A stretch of 64,000 nt of DNA from Bacteroidota bacterium (GTDB lineage: Bacteria; Bacteroidota; Bacteroidia; NS11-12g; UBA955), in contig JAUXOK010000023.1 of assembly GCA_030682255.1 (NCBI GenBank), forward strand, positions 62,001 through 126,000, written 5' to 3'. This document shows, piece by piece, positions 37,244 through 43,728 of the stretch. Position 1 is the first letter of the stretch, and the number at the start of each line of letters is the position of its first letter. The notes below the pieces were generated by a model. The model did no database searches, was not told the DNA's origin, and was given only the letters and a program-made list of their open reading frames with translations. Made by a program: the position numbers and the translations under genes.

Positions 37244-37963
37244 ATGGAACATTTAAAAATCGCAAGCGATAATTACGTAGCCTTTACGTTTTTTATCGGA
37301 ACAATGGCTATGATGGCCGCTTCAGTTTTCTTCTTTTTAGAATTAAACAACACTTCATCTAAATGGAGAACTTCAGTTTTGGTTTCTGGTTTAATTACTT
37401 TTATTGCAGCAGTTCACTACTACTACATGAGAGGTTACAATTTAGAAACAGGTGAATCACCAACTTTCTTTAGATATGTTGATTGGATTTTAACAGTGCC
37501 TTTAATGTGTGTTGAGTTTTATTTAATTACCAAAAAAGCAGGTGCAAAAATTGGTTTATTATGGAAATTAATCTTGGCTTCATTAGTAATGTTAATTACA
37601 GGTTATGTAGGTGAAGTATTAGACAGAGATGGAAGTGTATTGTGGGGTGTAATTTCAGGTGCAGCTTACTTCTACATTGTTTATTTAGTGTGGTTTGGTG
37701 AAGTAGCTAAATTGGCTCAAACTGCTGGTGCTCAAGTAGCAAAAGCAACTAAAATTTTGGGTTGGTTCGTATTAGTAGGATGGGCTATCTATCCATTAGG
37801 TTACATTTTAGGAACTCCAGGTGGATTGTTCGGTATGCAATTGGTTTCTGACCCAGCTGCTGCTGCTCACGCTATGGATATCGTTTATAACATCGCTGAT
37901 GCTATAAACAAAATTGGTTTCGGTTTGGTTATCTATGCTTTAAGTAGAACTAAAGAAGATTAA
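37244..37963 (+). CDS. Proteorhodopsin (light-driven outward proton pump)
   Basis: 239 residues, seven membrane helices. Helix C reads RYVDWILTVPLMCVEF: Asp80 (Schiff-base counterion), Thr84 and Glu91 (proton donor), the DTE set of proton-pumping proteorhodopsins. His58 matches the His that partners the counterion. Lys223 (DAINKIGFG) is the retinal lysine. Met88 sits at the spectral-tuning site, the residue common in green-absorbing Bacteroidota forms. In helix E, aligning SVLWGVISGAA to bacteriorhodopsin puts Gly135 at the Trp138 position, which opens the carotenoid fenestration in xanthorhodopsin. It is followed by a strong terminator and then the retinal-synthesis fusion gene. Confidence 0.96.
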   Translation: MEHLKIASDNYVAFTFFIGTMAMMAASVFFFLELNNTSSKWRTSVLVSGLITFIAAVHYYYMRGYNLETGESPTFFRYVDWILTVPLMCVEFYLITKKAGAKIGLLWKLILASLVMLITGYVGEVLDRDGSVLWGVISGAAYFYIVYLVWFGEVAKLAQTAGAQVAKATKILGWFVLVGWAIYPLGYILGTPGGLFGMQLVSDPAAAAHAMDIVYNIADAINKIGFGLVIYALSRTKED

Positions 37964-37994
37964 TTCAAATTAAACGCTTTAACTTATTAAAACG

Positions 37995-38031
37995 GAAGGC
38001 TATATTTTTAAAGGTATAGCCTTCTTTTTTT
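37995..38031 (+). terminator. Rho-independent terminator after the rhodopsin gene
   Basis: A perfect 10-base stem gaaggctata/tatagccttc (37995-38004 and 38015-38024) with a 10-base loop and a run of seven T. It separates the rhodopsin transcript from the gene starting at 38051, allowing a much higher rhodopsin dose. Confidence 0.9.
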
Positions 38032-38050
38032 GTCATAAAATATTAAATTA

Positions 38051-40120
38051 ATGCAAGCGCAAAATCATTTTTTAAATACCGGTTTTAATCATACAGATGT
38101 TATTTACGACTATGTGTTTATAGGATTGGGTGCTAGTAACAGTTTGATTTTATTAAAGCTGCTTCAAAAAGGGCTTTTGGAATCCAAAAAAGTAGCCATT
38201 TTTGAACCTGATAAAAAAAATGTTAATGATAAAACGTATTGTTTTTGGGCTGCCCCTTCTGACCCAATTGTGAATGATTTAAAACCACTGATTACTCATT
38301 CTTACAATGCAATAGTGGTGAATGATTCTCCACTGCAAAATATCCAAAATCAAGTTTATTATTACATCCAAAGTATCGACTTGTATGCGCATACTTTACA
38401 AATAGTACACAACAACAATTTTCCTGTTTTTTCACTTAAAGTTGAAACCCTTTCTAGCAAGGCTGATATTCAGTTTGTGCATACTTCTGAGGGTACACTT
38501 AGTGCCCATTTCGTGTTTGATAGCAGAACCCCTTCTTGGAAAAACTTAAAAAAATCGGATATTTACCTGAACCAATCTTTTTATGGCATACATGTAAGGT
38601 GCGAAAATGAGGTTTTTCAAGAAAATGCTTTCGAAATGATGAATTTTAATGTAGACCAAAGTGACTATACTCAATTTGTTTATACCCTCCCGTTTTCTTC
38701 TCGAGAGTCATTGATTGAACTAACCCGCTTTGGCTCAGAAACTATTCAGATTCCCTATGCCAAGGAAATTTTGGATAAAAAAATTAAAGAAGTGTATGGT
38801 AACTATCAAGTGATAGCCGAAGAGTTTGGTTGTATTCCCATGACCAACTGCAACATTCCACACAGTGAACACAAAGGGGTTTTAAACACAGGCGCAAGAG
38901 CCAATTTAATAAAACCAAGTACAGGCTACGGATTCAAAAATATGTTTGAATTTGCTTCTGTTGTTTCTGCTAAAATAGCCATTAATAAAACCGACCATTT
39001 CAACAAAATAAACATAGAATCAAAAAAAAGATTTAAGTTTTACGACACATTGTTGCTTATTATATTACAAAAATGGCCTTTCCTCGGGAAACCTATTTTT
39101 TCAAAATTGTTCAAAAGTCAATCTATTCAAACCGTGTTTGCGTTTTTGGACGAAAAAACAACTTTACTACAAGAAATTAAACTGTTTTCTTCCTTGCCAT
39201 GGCCACCATTTTTAAAGGCAGTTTGGATTAACCTAATGAATAAAAATCAACTCAGGTATTTAGGTGTGTTTTTTTCTGTGTTAATTTATTTATTTATCCA
39301 TGCATTTAACCCAACAATAGCAAGTTACTTTTCTTATGTCATTATACTTGTTGGACTTTTATGGATAGGCATTCCACATGGTGCCGTAGATCATCTTTTA
39401 TACAAAGGTAAAGCGCTGAATTCTCTCCCGTTATTTATTCTTAAATATCTAGCGATTGTTGTGTTTTACTTTATTTTATGGCAATTTCAACCAATAGTCT
39501 CTTTGGTTTTATTTGTGCTATACTCGGCATTCCATTTTGGTGAATCGGAATTGGAAGAAACTGGTGTTCAAGTGAAAACCATTCAACAGTATTTTAGAGC
39601 GTTTTTAAAAGGACTTTCTATTTTATTGGTTATAATAGGTACACATTACACCGAATCAATACAAGTTATTAGTCATATTCAAGGCTTACAAAATTTGGAT
39701 CAATATCACATTGTTTACACGTTTCAAAGTCTGTTCATTGCTATTTCGGGATTTTTATATTTGTGTTACCAAAGATTGAATGCAAAACAAACGTTATTTT
39801 CAGGCTTATTGATGATATTGTTTGCAGGCATATTTGTGCCATTGCCATTGGCGTTCGCTTTTTATTTTGTATTTCAACACAGTTACAATGCTTGGCAACA
39901 CTTACAAATTGGCTTATCTGTTGGGTCAGTTTCTCTATACAAAAAAGCCATTCCTTATGTATTGGGAGCATTGTTTATTTTTGCGCTTATATTAATTAAG
40001 GCCGTTTTTGTTTCAGAGATAAATCTCTCATTTTGGTCATATTTTTTTATCTTTATAGCTTGTATTAGTTTACCACACATGATTATTATGCATCTATTTT
40101 ACAAAATATATACTCCCTAA
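38051..40120 (+). CDS. Lycopene cyclase (CrtY) - Brp/Blh beta-carotene cleavage enzyme fusion
   Basis: 689 residues in one open frame. Residues 1-395 are a CrtY-type flavoprotein lycopene cyclase: dinucleotide motif FIGLGASN (23-30), YTLPFSSRESLIELTRF, and the C-terminal GARANLIKPSTGYGF. Residues 396-689 are a membrane-embedded Brp/Blh enzyme that cleaves beta-carotene to two retinals: IPHGAVDH (441-448), FHFGE (494-498) and FQHSYNAWQH (608-617), with several hydrophobic helices. Met396 (ATG at 39236) marks the junction. It should carry out the last two steps from lycopene to retinal for the adjacent rhodopsin. Upstream carotenoid genes (crtE, crtB, crtI) are not in the window. Confidence 0.93.
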   Translation: MQAQNHFLNTGFNHTDVIYDYVFIGLGASNSLILLKLLQKGLLESKKVAIFEPDKKNVNDKTYCFWAAPSDPIVNDLKPLITHSYNAIVVNDSPLQNIQNQVYYYIQSIDLYAHTLQIVHNNNFPVFSLKVETLSSKADIQFVHTSEGTLSAHFVFDSRTPSWKNLKKSDIYLNQSFYGIHVRCENEVFQENAFEMMNFNVDQSDYTQFVYTLPFSSRESLIELTRFGSETIQIPYAKEILDKKIKEVYGNYQVIAEEFGCIPMTNCNIPHSEHKGVLNTGARANLIKPSTGYGFKNMFEFASVVSAKIAINKTDHFNKINIESKKRFKFYDTLLLIILQKWPFLGKPIFSKLFKSQSIQTVFAFLDEKTTLLQEIKLFSSLPWPPFLKAVWINLMNKNQLRYLGVFFSVLIYLFIHAFNPTIASYFSYVIILVGLLWIGIPHGAVDHLLYKGKALNSLPLFILKYLAIVVFYFILWQFQPIVSLVLFVLYSAFHFGESELEETGVQVKTIQQYFRAFLKGLSILLVIIGTHYTESIQVISHIQGLQNLDQYHIVYTFQSLFIAISGFLYLCYQRLNAKQTLFSGLLMILFAGIFVPLPLAFAFYFVFQHSYNAWQHLQIGLSVGSVSLYKKAIPYVLGALFIFALILIKAVFVSEINLSFWSYFFIFIACISLPHMIIMHLFYKIYTP

Positions 40121-40149
40121 GTTAAATCATTATAACTATTCTTAAAAAC

Positions 40150-41079
40150 ATGGAAATGTATAAACTATCAGAAAAAATCTATCAAAAACTTCTTTCTAAG
40201 AAAACTAGAGAAAGAGGCGAACATCTTATATTATGGATTGCTTTAGTTAGTTTCATCATTCATTTATTAATCATTGTTTTGGTGAAATTTAATCTTATTA
40301 CCAATATTGAATCATCTAACCTTCTAAAAAATCCTATTGCTGCTATTTATACCCCATTTTCATTTATTCTTGTTTATGAGGTGTATTTGTTAGTTTATTA
40401 TCTTCCAAAATCAACCTCAATTTATATTTCTAAACAATATGAAATTATTACACTAATAATTATTAGGCGTTTATTTAAGGACCTATCCGATCTAACACTT
40501 TCAGAAAATTGGTTTAACATAAAAAATGACTTACAATTTACTTATGATTTAATTTCATCTGTCATTTTATTTTACCTGATTTATCTATTTTACATTCAAC
40601 GTACCAAGAACTTCATAAACAGTGATACAAATAAATTTGATGATCCAAGTATCTCAAAATTTATTACTGCTAAAAAATGGATTGCAGCTGTTTTAGTTCC
40701 TGTTTTTTTTATAACTGCTATTTATTCATTTTTTAGCTGGGGTATAGGGGTTTTTCAACCTGATGCAACTCATGCAATCTCATTCAAAAACATCAATAAC
40801 ATTTTTTTCGAACAGTTCTTTAATATTTTGATTATTGCTGATGTAATACTGCTCCTAATTTCCTTTTTTCATACAGATGAATTCCATAAAGTCATCCGAA
40901 ACTCAGGATTTATTATTTCGACAATCTTAATAAGAATATCTTTTTCTGTAACCGGTATTATTAATAATGTTTTGATAGTTATTGCAATTCTATTTGGACT
41001 TTTGGTTCTTATTATCCATAATAAATTTGAAAAGCAGTTAGCAAAAGAACATAGAGAAGGTAAAGATATTGAATCGTAA
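40150..41079 (+). CDS. Polytopic membrane protein next to the phototrophy genes
   Basis: 309 residues with about eight hydrophobic segments and no recognised family. It lies 29 bases after the cyclase-Blh gene, in the same direction and without a terminator between, so it may be co-transcribed. The N-terminal 20 residues and the C-terminal tail (KQLAKEHREGKDIES) are charged. A role in light response or transport is possible by position only. Confidence 0.7.
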   Translation: MEMYKLSEKIYQKLLSKKTRERGEHLILWIALVSFIIHLLIIVLVKFNLITNIESSNLLKNPIAAIYTPFSFILVYEVYLLVYYLPKSTSIYISKQYEIITLIIIRRLFKDLSDLTLSENWFNIKNDLQFTYDLISSVILFYLIYLFYIQRTKNFINSDTNKFDDPSISKFITAKKWIAAVLVPVFFITAIYSFFSWGIGVFQPDATHAISFKNINNIFFEQFFNILIIADVILLLISFFHTDEFHKVIRNSGFIISTILIRISFSVTGIINNVLIVIAILFGLLVLIIHNKFEKQLAKEHREGKDIES

Positions 41080-41242
41080 ATAGATGAGAATGTGAAGCGC
41101 TCTTTATTTTTGTACTTATATTTTATGTAGTTGTTGTTCTGTGAAGAGCATATACCAACTTCGGTTAATCAACTAAAAATCACATGAAATAAATTATTGT
41201 TTTATCAAAACTTGATGGTTACATTAATTAGTTATTGTTAAA

Positions 41243-41372
41243 TTATAGAATTAACAAAGATATTAATTTATGAATATATTGCCTTGAATAATTAAGTTCA
41301 GTGGCTAAACTACTCACACCAATAGGTCCACTTGAAGCAATTTTTTCAAAAAGTCGATCAATATTTTTTCAT
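41243..41372 (-). pseudogene. Broken helix-turn-helix regulator gene
   Basis: From an ATG at 41372 the frame stops after four codons, but removing one A from a run of six restores a 42-residue frame ending at the TAA at 41243. It contains LFEKIASSGPIGVSSLATEL and NYSRQYIHKLI, a convincing winged-helix DNA-binding start. It has a promoter-like tgcctttg 4 bases upstream (41377-41384) and a perfect palindrome behind that (41393-41429). It is therefore probably the decayed front end of an autoregulated repressor gene. Too short to name a family. Confidence 0.6.
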
Positions 41373-41392
41373 GTTACAAAGGCACTTAATTT

Positions 41393-41429
41393 ATTTTGTT
41401 TACAGTAAACAGTTTACTGTAAACAAAAT
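41393..41429. promoter_or_regulatory. Perfect 37-base palindrome, probable operator
   Basis: Two 18-base arms (attttgtttacagtaaac and its exact complement) around one central base. Each arm itself contains a gtttac-n-gtaaac palindrome. It lies upstream of the -7-like box of the broken HTH gene, where a repressor would sit. Confidence 0.7.
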
Positions 41430-41504
41430 GTAAATTTTTAAACCTGTGCTTGATGTTGAGCTTTGAATGATATATTGTGTCGTTTTAGGAATTATTATCA
41501 AAAA

Positions 41505-41580
41505 TAAACAAACGAAAAGCGAATTGTTGAAAGTGAACTTTTTTCAGGAAGAATGAGAATAACAACAACATCGGCTTGAA
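41505..41580 (-). repeat. Hairpin repeat downstream of the GNAT gene (copy A)
   Basis: Direct repeat of 42522-42600. Shared blocks include aaacaaacgaaaagc, gtgaacttttttca, gaagaatgag and acatcggctt. It begins about 12 bases after the GNAT stop codon. Its arms can pair (ttgttg with caacaa), and where the stem differs from copy B both sides have changed together. Confidence 0.75.
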
Positions 41581-41592
41581 AAGTTTCAATAA

Positions 41593-42207
41593 TTAATTCA
41601 TATTTTTAAGCAAAATCAAATCAAAATATAACAATCTAGTATTTAATTTCAAATCTAAAGGTATATTAGTATATTCTTTTTCTTGTTCTTCAGAACTAAA
41701 TAACTCAATAAAACCATTTCTTTTGTAATATTCTATAGGTGCTCGTTTATTATATGAATCAACAACTATAAATCTGCATCCTGTTTTATTTGCTTTATCT
41801 ATAAACCAAGATTTAATGAAATCCATCAATTGATCTCCAATTGTTTTTTCTTCTCCTTTAATTTTTCTGAAATTTATATTAACACCTAATCGACCTATTA
41901 AAACAGCTGGGTAACTTTTCATTTGTTTTATTCTTGGTATTTCTGAATTTATTTTCTTCTTTCTTGCATTGGGAAGAGAATATGTCTTAATACTATCGTT
42001 CGAAATTGTAAATGCAGCAACTATTTGTTTTTCATCTTCATCTAAAGTAAAGCAATAGCTTTTTCCTAGTAATTCATTTGTATAATTTAAAACATCTTTT
42101 GCAAAAAATTCATTCAAATCTTTGTCATCACAATCAAAAGGTTTACAATTGATTATGATATTTTCATTATAAATTTTAAAGGTACATTTTTCAAATAGAA
42201 AACTCAA
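41593..42207 (-). CDS. GNAT-family acetyltransferase, toxin-like
   Basis: 204 residues. A GNAT core is seen in LIGRLGVNINFRKIKGEEKTIGDQLMDFI, with an insertion inside the acetyl-CoA loop, then CRFIVVDSYNKRAPIEYYKRNGFIELF, the YYxxxGF end of motif B. The N-terminal CDDKDLNEFFAKDVLNYTNEL and the IGRLGVN layout match the TacT-like toxins that acetylate charged tRNA. It starts with TTG, 14 bases after the stop of a 51-codon gene. That arrangement, a small basic protein first and a GNAT second, is typical of toxin-antitoxin pairs. Toxin activity is inferred. Confidence 0.8.
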   Translation of the reverse strand: MSFLFEKCTFKIYNENIIINCKPFDCDDKDLNEFFAKDVLNYTNELLGKSYCFTLDEDEKQIVAAFTISNDSIKTYSLPNARKKKINSEIPRIKQMKSYPAVLIGRLGVNINFRKIKGEEKTIGDQLMDFIKSWFIDKANKTGCRFIVVDSYNKRAPIEYYKRNGFIELFSSEEQEKEYTNIPLDLKLNTRLLYFDLILLKNMN

Positions 42208-42221
42208 AAGACAAATATTTT

Positions 42222-42377
42222 TTAAATTTTAGCTTTAGCTAATATTTTTTCAGATACAGATATCTCTTTAGCAAAATTTACTGAAGTTTTTTTAGAAACA
42301 GCTTTTTTAGCATTGTTATTGAATCTAACAGCAGCTTCTGTCTTTAAAATAGGTATTGATTTTATTGTAATTGCCAT
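42222..42377 (-). CDS. 51-residue protein, putative antitoxin of the GNAT gene
   Basis: An ATG-initiated frame starting MAITIKSIPILKTEAAVRF and ending EKILAKAKI, lysine-rich. It has a perfect -7 box (42405-42412) 27 bases upstream and lies 14 bases before the TTG start of the GNAT gene. It does not look like the ribbon-helix-helix DUF1778 antitoxins usual for TacT; I recall similar small proteins before acetyltransferases in Bacteroidota. An imperfect inverted repeat (aaatattttt/aaaaatattt, near 42412-42437) overlaps the promoter and could be its operator. Confidence 0.65.
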   Translation of the reverse strand: MAITIKSIPILKTEAAVRFNNNAKKAVSKKTSVNFAKEISVSEKILAKAKI

Positions 42378-42404
42378 AAAAAGAAGATGTTTTTAAGTAA
42401 GTTA

Positions 42405-42412
42405 CAAAGATA
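42405..42412 (-). promoter_or_regulatory. -7 promoter box (tatctttg) of the putative toxin-antitoxin pair
   Basis: Perfect minus-strand TAnnTTTG match, overlapped upstream by an AT-rich inverted repeat near 42412-42437. Confidence 0.6.
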
Positions 42413-42521
42413 AATATTTTTCAAATAAAAAATATTTTTTAATTATTTAACTTTTATTAATCCAACTTGATTTGAAATATGTAACTTTTTCTTTTGTCTT
42501 GATTAGTTCTAGCACTATAGA

Positions 42522-42600
42522 CAAACAAACGAAAAGCTAATTGGATGTTGGTGAACTTTTTTCAAGAAGAATGAGTTTAAAACCAACATCGGCTTCGGAA
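42522..42600 (-). repeat. Hairpin repeat downstream of the WG-repeat gene (copy B)
   Basis: Direct repeat of 41505-41580, starting about 7 bases after the WG-repeat stop codon. It has a perfect 9-base stem (gatgttggt with accaacatc) around an inner segment conserved in both copies (gaacttttttca...gaagaatgag). Confidence 0.75.
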
Positions 42601-42606
42601 AAATGT

Positions 42607-43713
42607 CTAGTCTACACATATCATCACCCCTTGCATATTTATTATGTATGCTTTATCATTGAACAATATTGAAGCCCAATTATTTTCAAAAGAGAAAGCA
42701 TTTTGAAAGGAGCTTTTAAATTGTTCAATTCCTTGATGATTAATGAAATTGTATTTGTTTTCATATTTAACTAATATAAAATTATCTTTACGGTTACCTA
42801 CATAATCATATTTTTGATTATTTAATTTAGTTCCAATAGAATCATATAATGTTATTTTCAAATTTTCATAAATAGTAATTATACCATTGTTTATAGATGG
42901 GGGCCACTCATGTTTAACATCAATTATAATCTTACTATCATGATTTATCAATCCCCATAAATCATTTTTTTTTACTTTAAATAAATTTTCGTTAAATTCT
43001 ATTTCATCATATATTGGTTGAATAACTGTTTTTCCTGTTGAATCAATACATCCGTATTTATTATTTTCTCCTTTAAATTTTGTTATACCTTGATTTTTTC
43101 CATCATTTTTATTTTCAAAAATCCCATTAAAGAATTCATTGTTTTCAAAAGGTATTATTATCTCATTATTTAAGTTAATTAATCCCCATTTTCCATCTTT
43201 TTTTGCTTTTATATTCTTAGAGAAATATTCTGTTTTTTCAAATATCCAAAATTCTAAATATTCATATTCAAAGGGTATTATAATGTTATTGTTAAAATCT
43301 AAAACGCCCCATTTGTCATTTTTTTTTGCAAAAAAATAAGAACCTTTATTAAATAAGCTTTTATAAAGTGGAGGAATTATTGTATCTAGATTGTAATTTA
43401 AAGCATGATAATATTTGGAACTTTTTACTACAATAAAATTATCATAAAAATAAATATGACCATTATTTATTCTTAATAATTCTTGTCCAAATTCATTCAA
43501 TATACCTTCATTGTTTTCAAATTTAAACCAAGCAAATCCTTTTCTAAAATTATAGATTTTATTATACGTTGGTTTTGATATTGTTTTGTTAGTTATAGTG
43601 TCAATCAATCCCCATTTCATTAGTTTTATATGATAAAATGGTATTACATTACTTGTACTTAAAAGATTGTTGCTTTTGATTATTAGAAAAATAAGAATTA
43701 TTTTTTTTAACAT
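42607..43713 (-). CDS. Secreted WG-repeat protein
   Basis: 368 residues from the ATG at 43713, with a hydrophobic signal segment (LKKIILIFLIIKSNNLLS). The rest is built of WG (beta-rich) repeats: KWGLIDTITNKTISKPTYNKI, KWGVLDFNNNIIIPFEYEYL, KWGLINLNNEIIIPFE, KYGCIDSTGKTVIQPIYDEI and LWGLINHDSKIIIDVKH (quoted in part). Such proteins are common in Bacteroidota and thought to bind other proteins or surfaces. A GTG at 43725 would be 3 bases after the E1 stop, so the gene seems to have been inserted right behind the E1 gene. Very AT-rich, unlike its E1 neighbour. Confidence 0.85.
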   Translation of the reverse strand: MLKKIILIFLIIKSNNLLSTSNVIPFYHIKLMKWGLIDTITNKTISKPTYNKIYNFRKGFAWFKFENNEGILNEFGQELLRINNGHIYFYDNFIVVKSSKYYHALNYNLDTIIPPLYKSLFNKGSYFFAKKNDKWGVLDFNNNIIIPFEYEYLEFWIFEKTEYFSKNIKAKKDGKWGLINLNNEIIIPFENNEFFNGIFENKNDGKNQGITKFKGENNKYGCIDSTGKTVIQPIYDEIEFNENLFKVKKNDLWGLINHDSKIIIDVKHEWPPSINNGIITIYENLKITLYDSIGTKLNNQKYDYVGNRKDNFILVKYENKYNFINHQGIEQFKSSFQNAFSFENNWASILFNDKAYIINMQGVMICVD

Positions 43714-43728
43714 AAAAGTTATCACATC

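Noticed and set aside
37244-37963. Sodium- or chloride-pumping rhodopsin
   Set aside because: The helix C residues are Asp-Thr-Glu, not NDQ or NTQ, so a proton pump is the right call.
41393-41429. CRISPR repeat or transposon end
   Set aside because: A single palindrome with no spacers, no second copy and no transposase nearby.
41505-42600. True integron attC sites
   Set aside because: The repeats have the right place and hairpins, but the GTTRRRY/RYYYAAC core sites are not convincing and no integrase is present, so they are listed only as hairpin repeats.
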